DNA of 64,000 nucleotides from Tomocerus qinae (Eukaryota > Arthropoda > Collembola > Entomobryomorpha > Tomoceridae): NCBI GenBank assembly GCA_020055645.1, contig CM034550.1, positions 9,109,501-9,173,500 on the forward strand, given 5' to 3'. The position numbers were made by a program, and so were the translations under genes. The notes beneath the pieces were generated by a model that did not search any database, was not told the DNA's origin, and saw only the letters and a program-made list of their open reading frames with translations. Below are positions 46,857 to 61,500 of this stretch, one piece after another; positions within the stretch are counted from its first letter, which is position 1, and each line of letters begins with the position of its first letter.

Positions 46857-49800
46857 GAATATTGTATTGAAGAGTGAGTCTCGTTTCGTGAGTCAGTCAG
46901 TAGTTGCGGTTTGGTTGGGGGAATTGTCTTAAGACAAACTAAATAAACTACTATGTGCTGCACAGAGTAATCCTGGATGTTGGCCTTACACTAAATGTAT
47001 ACTAATATCACCATGAAATAGTCTGTACATAAGTATTGGAGTTTTCATAGGAGCCATTGCTAAGAAAACATCCTTGGCGACTCCTTTGGTTGGAGGCAAA
47101 AAATCTTGACAACCGTGCATGTAATAATAGTAAGTAGGTCCAAATACACAAACAGTGATGATCTAAATGCTCTGATGATGTCGGCTCCTCGTTTTTCTTC
47201 CAGTTCACATCTTCGTCTTGTCCTTAGCTTAATGTAATTCCTTTACATTAGGTTACCTCACTTTGATTTCGTTAGTCGCGCGAGTTGCGAAATATTCTCT
47301 ATGAGTAAGTAAGATGGAAGAAGAAGGCTTTAATGGTAATAGGCTTTATTTTGTTAGCCTTGGATTATTTTATGTCCTCCTTTCCTTTTGCCCTTTTGCG
47401 CTGGATGTTAACTTCCTTTGCGTAGCGTTGCTTTAACACTTGCTTGTCTCACTGTATTAAATTGGCCTCGTAAGTATCTGTAGCCAAAGCTACCTACTAC
47501 TTACAATCATTACATTAGTTCGTTAAGCAGTAGTACCTAGTAAGACGTACGCTTCCAACTATATCCCTACTACGTAAAGTTAAGGGCTATTCTAGATATA
47601 TTTATTAGTGACTGATCTTACAGTTGCTTTATCTCTTTCTCTAGTATGTCAGAAGACAATACAATATAGCACTCGTTGTTGTACGGAGCACAGCCTCGAC
47701 ACTTTCACTGTGATTCTGATTGTGAGTGAGTCGCAATCCCAATTGCTTTGTCGTTTTCATTCCCTAAAGCTCCTTTCATCATCACAACAACACCACCGGC
47801 GACATCGAAAACAGCAACTCGCTCTTCATCATTCCATCTATTCATCCTGTTTAGGCGAGACACGGATTTAATCCGACCACTTCCAAAGATACGTTACGTT
47901 CTTCTCTCCCACGATTTTATTGCAGTTATACAACTCGGCCTTTTATACTTTACCGATAAACTTCCTTTCCCTAAGCCTCTCATTTCCATTTCATTACAGA
48001 TCACATACAATTCCTATCATCCCAATCCCTGAAAATAAAAATTCATCCATATTACTTACAACTTCTTAGGAATTCTTCCCAAAAATATTCATTTCATCAT
48101 TTACTTATTTCTTTAGCGTAATTACAAAATATGTTAGATGCGCAATGAAAAGTTGACATAGGTACATGCAAATATATGTAGGCGTTTGATCTACTATACT
48201 GTAGTATCTTAGCAGGTACAATTCGCAAATGTATACATAAATTATGTAAATTTTGCTATAAACATATAGTCAGTGTTTTAAAGCGTGGGTGGATGATTCT
48301 ACTTTCTATAGGTAATGTCATTTCAACAAAGTTAGTGACAAGTACAAAGGTGATTGTGAAATGGAATAAAACTCTGTTTGTGAATGTATTGTAGGTAGCG
48401 TAGGTGGTGAAACACAGTTGGCAACTTCAACAGATAGAATACAATAATAGGTCCCTTGATGAGTATCAATCAGAGACCGAGAGAATCAAATAGAAAATTG
48501 GGAGCGGAGCAAGAATTGTTGCCGAAAAATAGACAGGTAAAGAGAGCTAGCGATTCTGACTACAAATCTAATTTTGCATAAGTATAAAGGAGAAAGGTCA
48601 CACAATATTATGGTTCATTTACACCCTGAGCATTTCTATTCATTGCATTCCTTTCATACATTTCATTGTATATTTTCTGTCAGCAAAAGTATCCTATGTA
48701 ATAAAATGCCATAGAACAGATTTAACGCCTATCTCCATTGAATGAAATGCAGTAGGATATTTTACGGTATTTAGTACGTTACAATAAACAAAATCAGATG
48801 AAATGGCAGATTCTTTTGATTTTTTAAAGATTGTATCTTCATACATAAATTCAGTGCAAATTGTCACAATGATACTATGCAAACAAGAAATGACATATAA
48901 CAATATTGGTAATCCAATTACAATTATTCTCAGAACTATTTATCTACAATTTTATAGATGCCGATTTCATCGATACCTATAAATCCTTGTTAGATTATCA
49001 ATACTACAGCTTTGGAATATTTAAAATGTGGTTTCAAAGTAATTTTGGCTTTCCCCGAAAACCATCACTAAAAATCCTTATTCACTGCAGCCATACATAG
49101 GGTACACATAACTTGGTTTCTGTCCATGAAACCATCAGTCAATCGTTTGTTCCTTATTATTATGCACAGACGCAAGTGTTGAATTTTGTGTATCAACGTT
49201 ACCATAAGATGGTGTGTCAAATGCCAAAATAGTGTACAATAATGTTACCGTAAGTTGTAGAAAGAGAGAATGATTGGAAAAGGTTGTACATTTCTAAAGA
49301 TAAAAGGATGTGCTCTACATACGTAGAATAGCAATAAGTTGTTGGAAGTAACAATGTAGTGGTGGACATGGCTACTACGGTACTTATCCAAGATCGTGGT
49401 ATATGGCAGGTAATCCTAGTAGTACTATTTTAGAATTGTACTTGAGTGTAAATGAATGTATTAGAATGAAGAATATGTATGTAGTCTGTATAAGTTGAGT
49501 TTCATTTAGGGAAAGTAGGAGACAATGTGAAGTAGGAAGGCAATTCTTGGAATGGTACGTTAGTGCGTCTGTATCTACTGCATTGAAAATGGGGGAATAG
49601 CGGAACTACCACAAAAGAATTGTCTTAGTCAGAATAAAGGATCTCCCTAGACGTAAGCAACAATGCTACTTTCTCTTGTATGCCAAAAGCCTTTTGCTCC
49701 ACAGTTCCCATGTACTCTCTTTATGTTTCACCTCCCTCTTACATATCTAGGTTACAATAGCGTTCCAAAGTAAGTATAAGTACTACCAAAATTACCAGTT

Positions 49801-52800
49801 ACATTTTTTCCCTATTGGGCTATACTGATCAAGACTTAAAAGCCGTTAGCTTAACTCAGGTTCTAGAATTCACCTACACGTCTACCCTACACACACGTAC
49901 ACACTCTGATAACTGATAACAACTACTTTTCTCCTGCCTTAATGCATTCAGCCAAGACAAAAAGATACGTACTACATATTATGGAGCACTATTACATCTA
50001 AGTAATATCTATCTACTCTAAGTGTTTATTGTAGTAGCCAAAGTCAGACCACTTCCACTCTTTGGCTCATCGCATCTCATCGATTCGGAACATTTCGGAT
50101 TTTCTAGGTAATGTTGATTTTTTTTAACTTTTTTTCTTCAGTACTATTTCACTATACTAGTCTATAGTCAGGCCAAAGTTAAGTCAATCCGCATTCAGCC
50201 AAATTGAACTGAACCGAACTTACATACATAACTTGATGTCTGGCCTCGCCTCATCTAGTCTTCATATAACAATTTCATCTTCTATAGCTCTGCCTTGTGC
50301 TACTCCATATGTAGTACTTAGGTAAATGGATAGACATTGCTAAAGAGCTGGCAATACTATTTATACTTATGTTGCGTTCCATTCCTCCACTTTAACACAA
50401 GTGCTAAACTCCTATGTCTATCTAACTATGTAGTAGCCTCCAAAAGACGTGCAAAATGTCCATGTGAATGTTCAAACTAGCAGCGAATCATGACTCAAGA
50501 AATAAATGTATTGCAACTATACACTTTTCACTTTCTCTATTATCAGTTACTTCTACAACTTAGTTTTGCTTTGCCACACAATAATATCCAATCCCTGAAC
50601 ATATCTAAACTTTAATAGCCACCAACTGTACATATTCTTAGAACTAGAAATCCTACCTTTAAAAGAATGAAGGATCTTGGTTTGTAATTTCTCCATATAC
50701 AGAACATTACAAATATCGATACCAATAATTAGTCTGTTTATTGGCATTATTATTGCCATAATAATCTCATTCTCCATTTCGAAGAGTATTTAAAAACTGC
50801 TGAAATCCTCATGGGGAGTATTTCATGATAATTACTTGGCTGGAATACGAAACATTTAATTCTATCCTGCTACTTATTTTGTAGTATTTGATATCGCTGT
50901 TAAAAAATTCTCAGCTACTGTATTAAAATTGGAATTTTCTTCATCAGGTGTCTTATGCAATATTTTTCTATTTTATGGTGACTAAGGTAAAAATTAATTA
51001 ACTTCATTAGGTTGAAAAATATTCTTGAAGAAATGGTTAACAAATTAATCTTGCATTTATCAACAATCAAGTGGTTATGTCAAATTTAACACAAAGATTT
51101 TCTAAGATGTAATTATGTAGAATGGGTAGATCTACAAAGCATTTAATATAAGGCACATGATATGCCTAGAGTATATATAAAAGTGAAGCTGTAAGTGTAG
51201 TCCGGTTCAGTCAACTCGAGTTCCTTTTCAAGGAGGGATAAAGACAAGGCAGAAAGAAAGTAGCCCAAATCCTTTACTTACTCACATCAGAAACGAAACC
51301 ATTTTCCTTATTTTACTCGTTGCAGGTCGTTACTGGTCGATTTTAACGTTCACCGATGATTCCAAGTTGGGAAATGCTAGTGATGTTTTAGTCTCGTCTC
51401 TCTTGTCATGATGTGGTGATGTCTTTCGTGACTGTAGAATTTTATCCTTGACTGTGACTGCTCTCTCTGCCTTCCTGGCTTGTCTGGTCTGTTACACAAC
51501 GGACGTTATAATGTCCACTCGTACATTCAATCTAAAATATAAAAGAATAGAACACTTGAGTAAGTGAGTGAGCACACACACTTGTACAATGTGAAAAAGA
51601 CTCTTGAGTTGAGTTGACCTGTCTGAATGAAGTCGAGGAGCTCTAGTAGCTCCACTATACTTGGCACTTTCACGTAATAGTACATGACATAGCATTGCAA
51701 TAGTGACTCTTCTTTCTTAACTCTTTTTTCTGCACTATTTCTATATCCCTATGTCTTTGATGTTACAAATTTCAGAATCATTTGCATAAGAGTCGTATGT
51801 GTGACTTAATTTTGCTCTCGGCATGCAGTATTATTTTTTGCACAATTGACATTTGCACATTAACATAATAATTTCCACTTTAAATATGATATGAGATGAT
51901 AAAATAATAATTTAGTAGAGTATATATTACTTTTGGTATCACTGTGTGAATATTCAGTGTATAGTTGTGTAGATGGTTTTAATAAGATGTGTATTCCGTG
52001 GTGATAAATGCAGTATGTTTAATGTAAAGAGAGTATAAATGCAAGAGCTGTGAGTAGCATTTTCATAATTTAGGTTTTATCTTGATAGGCTAGGGACAGA
52101 GTGCATATTAGCGGGTAGAGGAAGTTGTGAACTGAACTGGGCGTGCTTACATATAGTTGGCCGAGATAATTATGTTTATTAATTTTGTGGGTTGTAGTTT
52201 ACGTCTTCCATCTCATAAGGAGAGTGGAGTAAATGAAAGTAAAGGAAACCACGTAAAGATTGTAAAGATAGAGTGGTTCACATCACATCTCAGTAGTAGT
52301 AGTAGTAGTACCTTAGTCAGTAGAGAAAGCCAAGAGGAGCGGAAGGGAAAATAATAGCGAACAGAACGTAGTGGAACATAAGAGAAAAATAAAGAATGTT
52401 TTCCAACTCGACTCACATCACAACACTCACACTCCACGGACAACAGTCCAAGTCAAGGCAGCTAAGCTACACTCCTTCACTTCACTTTCCTCTGGATATT
52501 GTAACGCAACTATCGTCTGCTGTTTTGTTGTGTAATATTATGCTTTGGATATAGGTACGTCTGCATGAGAATGTTTACTATCGTTAGCATGAAGAAAAAG
52601 AAGAATGCGCATGTTGTGTGTCTTATATCTCCTACTAATACAATATATTCTAATATTTCCACAGGACCATTGCATTACCAAACAAACTCACATATTCCTT
52701 TCGCCTATCTCTGCCATGTGTCTTTCCCTCACTGTAAACCAAACCCTGTATTTTCACAGAGGAGTGAGTGGAACAGCTCTCTAAGTAACTCTCTTGCTCG

Positions 52801-54102
52801 TTCGAGAATAAATATTTAATTGTTCCACCGCAGTCATCGTATTCTGCAGACTTTTGCACATTTTTCTTTATATTCTCACGGAAGTTATTTTACCCACTAT
52901 TACTTTCTCATACTACCAGTTATGTCCTTCTGTCTACCCTACCCTCCTCTTGTTACTGATCCTGCTCCTTTAATACTCACTTTTATTATGAACTATATTC
53001 CTAACCACAAATGTAATTCGGCATTTGCAGCAGTGAGCCAAATTAATATTTACTATCTGGGTCACCGTCCTACCTGTCATATACTTAACGGTACCATTCT
53101 TATCTTTATATCCCCAACAGCTCACAAAATCCACATCCTCAAATGTCCCCGGGTTTTATCCTCATAAATAAACTGCACTACTTGTTTCTCTTACACATTT
53201 TATACTTACTTACAATAAATTTTTGTATTTCAACTGTGTCATTACTAAATTATATTTTGCATATTATATTTACTTGTATTTGCTCAATTAACAATTTAAT
53301 ATAGCTTCCTATGAAAATCTACTTCACCTGTAATCATGATTAAGGACAAATTATTAATTCCCCGGGAAGTATTTTTAGACGTCAATTCTAGGGTAATTCA
53401 CCAATTGATTGTTTTATATGTACCAAATGGTGAATAATGATAAAAATAGACATGTTGGGTGTGAGTTCGAAATTCAGCCATAGACTTCAGACATGGAAAA
53501 GGTTACTTAGCTTATGAATTCATTATTATGGCCATTGACTAGAATTTCAATCCAATTTCAATGCAATGCGCATATAAATATAAATTGTAGTTTATTTCAG
53601 AACAAAACGGAATAAAGTGTTATACAGTTCTGCGTTTAAATCTATGAGTTTAGGATTGAAGGAACTAACCAGGTATAAAGCAGGTATATGTAAGGTGGCT
53701 GTGAATGTCAATCCATCGATTGTATAGGTATTTCTATAAAAGGAGGCATAACCTCAGCTCCTTGAAAGTCACAACCTTCAATCGACAATTCGAGTTGGGA
53801 ATACCTATGCAATGATTTTTTGATGAATCAATTTCGCAGAACGAGTCACCTCACCTACATAGATAACACATCACAAGAAAACTATAAAGACAACGACTGA
53901 AATACTAATCGCTTAAATATTTCCTGAGTTGGCTCACATAATGTAGAGGATTTTAAGTCAGGTCTTGCCTTTCTGCAATCTATTTAAACATTGAAATGCA
54001 ATGACAGCGATTATTTCTACCTCCTTAAAATTGTAGAGCAGAAAGTTGAAAGCATTTCAAGTTTGAACACATCAAAAGTATGCATGAGCCCATGCAACGT
54101 AC

Positions 54103-54181
54103 CTTGGAGACCTGTGCACTCATAATATAACTCAGGTACTTCTGCTCCTGAACAACTTGCTAAAGTAACCGTCTCGTCATT
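54103..54181 (-). CDS. Weak candidate exon upstream of sif
   Basis: An open 26-codon segment lies between acceptor atttag|AAT and donor CTCCAAG|gtacgt, phase 0 in and 1 out. It would encode NDETVTLASCSGAEVPELYY and then ECTGLQ. The splice sites are good, but a segment of this length can occur by chance. Its phases would let it join exon 3 of sif in place of exon 2; it could equally belong to a neighbouring gene. I do not recognise the peptide. Confidence 0.25.
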
Positions 54182-54707
54182 CTAAATAAAATTATTTATA
54201 AGTTACCCAACGTACCCGAACAGTTGACGCCTTTTATTGGAGTACTAAGATACGACTATAAACTACAACGTCTTATCTATGCATTATATTTTTATCAGAC
54301 CTTATTACTTTTCGTATTAAAATACCCGACTCTCTTGATGCATTTGATACCAGGATACTACTAAATAATTGAAAGAAAACCTGCAAGTTGGAACTGAGCA
54401 AAGACTCGCATAACAAAACAATTCCTATTATCGCGTGCGGAACAATGATTACTATTATCAATAAGCTTCCTTAATGTTGGCATCAATAATCTCTTGCATG
54501 TCTCTTTGTAATTCACAAGTTTCTGACCACCACACAAGAAAAGGCTCCTTTCTTTACCTCTTCTACCTACTTGATTTATGGTCGTTTTGAGGTTTCAAAT
54601 CCCTCCCAAACAACCCATGCTCTTTCTTTGTGCTTCTAATTCAAAATGTAACGAGAGATTCCTCTTTCATTGCTAAAATATTGATTTGTCAAGATGAACA
54701 CTAGGAG

Positions 54708-55582
54708 CAGGGTTGTGGGTCGGGTTTTTTATGGGTTGGGGTTTTTTGGGTTTTTTGGCAAAAAACCCACCCCGCTTTACTTAAAAAACCCGGGGTTTAT
54801 TGGGTTTTTTGGGTTTTTTACAAAACATACAATAATTTGCACTTACGCTCCATCTATATAAGCAAAACAAACTAACTTTGTCATATTTCTATTCGAAAAT
54901 GTAAACAAATGCATAATCAGGTGGAAACAAAATAATATTATAGCTTTTTTATACTTTAATACTTGCAGTAATTCTGTATGGGGAATCACGTGAGTATATA
55001 GAAATCACAATCATGATGTCTATATATTATTTGTTTTGTGTATTTTAATCGCTGTGAAGATATATTGGTTTATATAATTAACTTTTACTTACGAATCGCC
55101 AATGAATGCTTTGGGGTACATTAATTGTGGAAACATTAATTATATACTGAGTTTTAATTAGTCACTTGCATATTTATTACTGTACTGCTTCAAGCTCCAC
55201 ATTAATGAAGGAATTTATTAAAGTCAATGTAATCAGTAATATATAATAATGCATAGTTTTTCACTAGTTGTATCATATCAAACAGTATAATAATTAATAT
55301 AGGCTTTTACAAAAAATACTACCTGTTAACTGTACTAACACATGTTAAAAATTAAATTTTTATGCCTTCATTTTTGATTTTATAGGCGTAAATAATGGTA
55401 GCTTTAGGATTACATGGTTGTTGTTATTGTCAGCTGTAGTTTTCCTATATATACTATAGTATAGGCTTGTATTTATGCCTATAATTATATAAAAAACCCT
55501 TAAACCCAAAAAACCCTAAAAAACCCAAAAAACCCGGGGTCGAGGGTTTTTTCCTAAAAAACCCGGGTTTTTCGATACCTTG
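54708..55582. mobile_element. hAT-like non-autonomous DNA transposon (MITE), 875 bp
   Basis: The element is bounded by a perfect 8-bp direct duplication ACTAGGAG (54700-54707 and 55583-55590), the size made by hAT transposases. Its ends are short imperfect inverted repeats, CAGGGTTGTGGG on the left and CAAGGTATCG read inward from the right. Both subterminal zones (about 54720-54835 and 55488-55575) are packed with GGGTTTTTT and AAAAAACCC units. The roughly 650-bp interior is AT-rich with no transposase frame, so it must have moved using an enzyme in trans. The intact target duplication suggests a fairly recent insertion. Confidence 0.85.
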
Positions 55583-58500
55583 ACTAGGAGACAGGTAGAA
55601 TCATAGGTATCTTTTACTAAAACTTACCTTTAAACATCTCCGTTAATTAACAATGGACACAGTAATAACCTACCAAAGTATCCTAAAACTAATCATATTG
55701 GCCCAATAATTTACTACACAGGTCGAAACTATTAACATTTTGAAACTCAATTGCTCATAACAATTGAAAAAATAATAGTGAATAGACATTGGAATAATAG
55801 AGTATGAAAGTTGTAAGCATTTTCAAAATTGTTTCTTAATTAGGGAAGTGAGAATGTGCTAAGATACGTTTTATAGGTAATTATAATGACTCTGGTAGGT
55901 AATTGCAATTCTTGAGATAGTAATCTTGGAATATTAATTGTAAATTGGCAATTACATCGAAGATGTCAGTTTTCTTAATTCAGCTTTATGTAGAATGAGC
56001 CCTAGTGAAGGAAAGTAAAATGACGAGTTCCAATAAAACTACTGCTCTAGTTTCGCCAGACGGAAGAAGATGAGGAAAATGGTATGCGAAAATAGAATTA
56101 GTTAGTCATGGCACACAATTTGAAGTGATGATATATTAAGTCATCTTTTGTTATGGGGAACACGATCGAATAGGCTTTTGCCTTCAATGGATAATTGAAG
56201 CTTTAATCCCCATCATCATTAAACTGGTTTTGTCTAGATATTTCTGGGTGTGGACGAGTTAAGCTTTAGTGTATTGAACAAATAACTAATTGTAGATAGA
56301 TATAGAGAGCTACACGCCTCCTGTAGATAATATGTAATTATAATGTATCTGAAGCCATCTCTAATGGAGAAGTGTTGTCTAACACAATCGAGAGATAAAT
56401 GATAAGTCGTATGTTTCCGTCGTTGCGAGTGTAGCAGTAGTGGTGTGTATTACAAATAGTGGGTTGGTAGGTAAAATGGGTGGAAAGTATATGCTGATAA
56501 TAGTCACACCATATGATGCCATGCGACCCAAAGGACACATTGGAGGCGAATCGCAACTGAACTGAACTAACGAAAGAAAATATTAGTAAAGAATATCCTG
56601 TCATAATATTGATGAAGCGATTAGGAACGTTACTTCTGGTACAAAACATACAAGCGTAGTTATACTACAAGGATAGGAGTACGTGCTTATCTTCATTTTG
56701 CCTATTACAAAGACTATATGACTAACTAACTATATTGTCATTTGGAATTATCTGATAGAGATTAGGTCTGCATTATAAATATAGCACAAATAAACTACAT
56801 ATATTATATTATGCTTTGTAAGCACACGACTATTTACCATTAGCAGTATTGAACTGAACCATGCCTAACATTGGAAATCGGGTTTGTTTCAGATACCCTA
56901 TAAGTTGAGGATAACATAACTCACAATAGAGATAAATGGCTTCCCTAACTTCTTTCTAGCAAAGTGTAAACGAGCGACGAAGGAGAAAACCTTTAGGGCA
57001 GACCAGGCGAGAGAAAAACTCACTCACAGTCGAAACTAATATAAATGGTGATGGCCAATGTACTCGGGACTTTCCAATAACCAACTACTTTTTATATTCC
57101 TTTTTACATCCGTTTCTCATGCATATACATAAGTACATATTTATATAACCCTTACATAATAAAAACATATATAGGACCATTTAAAGTTGGGAATTCATTC
57201 TCGAGTCAGGTCAAATGCATTACAGAGTTGATCCCAATAGATACTAAAATAAGGAAATAGTACTGGGGAAACTATCTTAAAAGAAGGGAATTTGTCATTG
57301 CATATGTGGTGTTAAATTCGCAGTGTGAGAGTGCAGGTAGGGGCTCAAGTGAACTTACTGAACTCAATAGAGCAAGTAATGTAATATTATGTACATAATA
57401 TCATTAATGCCTATCTATAAGGAAGACTCGAAAGTACACGGGGGAAAGCGCACTAAGCTTAATGTCAGGGATCAATATTCAGTTCATAATACTAAGTATC
57501 TGCAATTTATACTCGTTGCTTTTCCAGAGAGAGCTACTACACATAGACATATTACTATTAGTATTCTACAGATAAACTTCATTGCTCCTGAATTTACATG
57601 CTACACAGCAAACCACAAATTTCAACTCAAACTAAACGAAAGCAAAGGAACGTAAACTAACAATAAGCCAGGGCATACCGAGATGAGCTACATATTTATA
57701 TTACCATCCCAATACCCGTACCCTTTTTATCTCCACCGTTATGATATGCACTTAGGTATATTTATTTCATACTGCAGACCAAGAAATATAAAACATTAAG
57801 CAAAAATACGTTGCCTGATATGTTAATGTACTTGGGGCTTCTTTTCCTATCCACATGTGTTCCTCTTCCTCATTCAGCTATGCATTACATTCATTTTCAG
57901 AAATAAGTGATACATAGTGCTCTTATTTTTCTACCACACGAGTTCGCAGTTTAGTTACCTTTACCACCATGTATAGATATAATATGTATGAATAGTAAAA
58001 TGAGAAGAGTCTGTTCGGCTGTGTCTGTCGGCCAGAGTCATGTCCTGTTCTAACCTTAGCTCCACCAGTAAGTAATGTGCTAAAAACCATATCGCAAATT
58101 CAAAGCATATAGAAAACTCTATTTAGAAAGCGAAGGAGCTGAAAGACCATTTATCACCAAATCCACAATCCACTTTGCTTTATACGCACACTTTATTTTA
58201 GCTTTTCTTACATTTATACAGCAGTCAAGTGAGAATGTGTACCTAGATCTTAGTCTCTATATACTTATGTGTCTATATAAAAGTCGTCTGAGCAAACCAA
58301 GCGTATGCTCTCTTTCCCAGCAGTTTTCACTTGCTTTCTCTTTTTATTTTTCCGCCTATTCAATAGCTTTATCCTACTCCTTCTACTACTTTCGTTCCTA
58401 TCAACGTGTGCTCTGATCTTTATCCGCATGCAGTTATTAGCCACTTCCTCCAAATTTTTTTTAACGGGTGGGCGTCTATTTAAACTTTAAAGGTAATGCT

Positions 58501-61500
58501 CAAAGTCAAATAAAAAACTTACATAAAGTCTACATTTATTTGTTAAAGGAAAGTTTTATATCCGTCTGGACAGAAGATAAAAAACACTCTTGCCTTACGA
58601 AAATTAATTGTAAAATTTCATCTATATTGATTCTAAATATGTTATAATATTGAGAAATTTAATCCGGAAATACCCTGATTTGCAACAGAATCTCAAATAA
58701 CAAACTGCAACCATGTCCGTGTTTACAAACATTCCCAAATCATCGTAATTACCTGATGATACACATTATAGGATTAATTTATTATTCAACACACAATTAT
58801 CGGCGCTAAATAATTACTTTACAGATATTGCCTTGCTATTTGTATTCTCTTTTCAAAACTAATGTCCCAATTCCAAATGCATCCTAAAAATTTTGTATAA
58901 AGGTTACTTTTATGTTGGTCTCATGGTTTTTTTATTTTTTAGAAGAAAAATTGATTGCCAGTAATCGGAAAATGCTAAGGGCTAGTTCATATGATGTAGT
59001 AAAGGGCGGTTTAAAATCTGTAACAAGTAGTAGGTAAAAATGCTATGGATATGAATGACTGTGTATGGTTGTTTGACTTGAAAGCATTTTCTCTTGAACC
59101 ATAACTCTATTACTATTGGTGCTATGTCCATTATGAGTGTGTGTACATATAGATGTGGGTGTACTATATATAGGGTAGTAGAGTAATAAGTGTATATGTG
59201 TTATTGTGCAAGGTAGGTCCGTTCGTATGATGTGATGAAAGCAATTCTATGTATATTGTATTGTAAGCTGAATTTGAGTTGAGTTGCCGAGAGTGTTAAC
59301 AGGATATACATACTTTTCTTAAATGTGTTATAAACGTCTTTCCTTGTGTAGAGCATTATGTTATAGATTTGAGAGCGTAGCTAGGAGAAGAGGCTAAGAA
59401 AGCTACGGTTGGGCTCTACGAAACACAAGTAGACAAGACTAAACTGGAAAAGATCTATTTTGTATATCTAAAGAAGAAAGTTTGGCTTTCCTGTTGTGTT
59501 TTGCTTTTGCTCGACTGCGTCCTTGCCAAGCGTCTCTTCCTCTGAAAGACTAAAGTATGTGCAAAATATAAAATAAAGTTTAGTTCTCCCTGATAGTTTC
59601 ACTTGCCTTTTTCCATGTTCAACGCAACATACAATACATACGTACTCCGACACGACATTCAGCTAGAAACATTAACGTTATGCAATAATATAACACTCCT
59701 TAGATATAAGGATCTATTAATGTACTATATACAACCTTTTGTGTGGCTATAGTACATTTTACTATATAGAACTATTCACTATTTTTCCCTCTCTACGCTT
59801 TTTACAGCTCTGTCTCCTTTCCTGTGCTTTTTGTTCCCTCGTTTCCTTAAGTCTCTTTTTAGTGAATAAATTCACTTTCCTCATCCACTTTTTCGTTTGA
59901 CTTGACTTGAGTTGACTTCATTCAACTTAACTTGCTTTACAGTACTTTTACCTTTCTTCGCATCACTTTACTTTGCTCTGCTTTCCGAACCTTTCACTCT
60001 GCCTCTCTACTTCCCCTTTTATACCTCATTTTCACTTTTCCTTCTTTATCAAAACTTATTTCAACGATAGATACATCAACTCTATCACTCGACTTGTTGG
60101 CTCTTCATTTGACGTCTTTTTACAACTACCGCAGATTCTATCTAACCTACCTCCTCACTATGTGTTAACTTAACCAACATTTTCAATTCATTCTCATACA
60201 ATACTACTACTACCACAACCAACCATAACACTAAGTTAATCTTCAATATACACTACAGTCAATTTAAGGCATCCATTGATGAGACACTTGCTTTCACTAT
60301 ATATCCTATATACACAAATGTCACTCTTCAAAATATTTAGAACAAAGTTTTCCTTGCTGCACCATTCACTTGTCAATTTCAAATGCACTCCAACTCAACA
60401 TTATTCAAGTCCTTGCAGAATCTTTCAAAATATCACACGTCAACTGTGTCATCTATATAATACACAACAAAGGAAAACTAACCTAAGGAAAGAATAAGGA
60501 AATTCATGTTGCAAGATTTTACAATTTTCCTCCTTTACCTTAACTCCTCTATAGACAAGCACTGCAATAAATATCAAGAAAACAGCCACTGCACAGTCGC
60601 TAAAAGTATCTAAAAGATATATTTTGGTATTGAAATAGTACTTTTAGTATCTATATTAATTTGTAACGTCATCTGCGGACATTTTTCCCTATTTGGTCCA
60701 GATAAATAAATGCATTATAATATTATCTGTATTTATTAAGCAAGTTTTGTTGTAAACCTCTTAAAACCCGTCTACGATTTTCTTAGTAAGACGGATTACT
60801 ACTAGTACTGGTATAAACAGATGGACGTTTCTTAATACATTACATCGAACAGACTTACTATAGTGGCGTAACTAACGATTATAAATATCCTTTTGAATTT
60901 GCACTTGTCAGTGACGATTATAAGAATGCCCTGCGAAAAATGCTCACGAAGCCTAAATGATTTGTTAATTATGACCTGAAGCCACAACGATGCACATACC
61001 TTTTATTGGCACGTGTTGCTTTAAGCTTTAGATGGGTATAAATAGTGTGTGGACAGATATATAATTGTAGAGTATAGAATAGGAAGCTTGAGTTTTATTG
61101 TGTCTTGTGAAGCTACTGAACTGTTTAACACGTTGAAAATGTGAGAGTGTGAGAGAGGGAAGGAAAACGAGGAGTATAAAAGGCTAATAGTGTCTGATTA
61201 AGAGTTGTTCAACTTGAACCTATATTCGTGTGCCTTAATTACAGGTTAGAGACATGTGGAATAATAGGTTGTGTGCATAAAGCAAACTGTGCAGTCTATT
61301 CATGAGTACTATCTCTGTATATAGCCGTTGTTCAAGAGGGAGTCAAAGTGCTCTATTTATTACTTACAAAGATAGACTTCCTTGTTGGATATGCAGTATC
61401 ATTCCAATAGTGCGAAACTAAAGTTTTACTTGATCCTACCTACTATTATTACTACCTGCAACTTCTTTTACTATATGTACATATAACATACGCATATATA

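Larger units (their letters stand above)
1..46895 (-). other. sif: still life (sif) locus, 5' part of a Tiam-family Rac GEF gene
   Basis: Thirteen minus-strand exons are recognised; the gene continues past position 1. Phases agree at every junction: 0,1,0,1,0,2,1,1,1,2,0 for exons 1-11, then an optional phase 0/0 exon, then the exon at 2568. Without the optional exon the part in view encodes 729 complete codons; with it, 1310. SIF proteins activate Rac through a DH-PH module and act at synaptic terminals and in actin control in Drosophila (established knowledge). Only the N-terminal half is seen here: lipidation-type N-terminus, WH1 domain, low-complexity linker and the lead-in to the first PH domain. 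The upper limit given is an in-frame stop upstream of the ATG; the true transcription start is unknown. Identification rests on the WH1 exons, the linker exon with the Cys-Thr-Cys motif, and the YLTSSE / [14 protein letters not shown] junction, which I recognise from insect SIF. Confidence 0.9.

Noticed and set aside
47608..48032. Two overlapping plus-strand frames upstream of sif
   Set aside because: Low-complexity, pyrimidine-rich sequence; no splice or domain evidence.
54722..55575. Interstitial telomeric repeats
   Set aside because: The GGGTTTTTT units are irregular, occur in both orientations and lie just inside the ends of a hAT-like element with a target duplication. They are transposon subterminal repeats.
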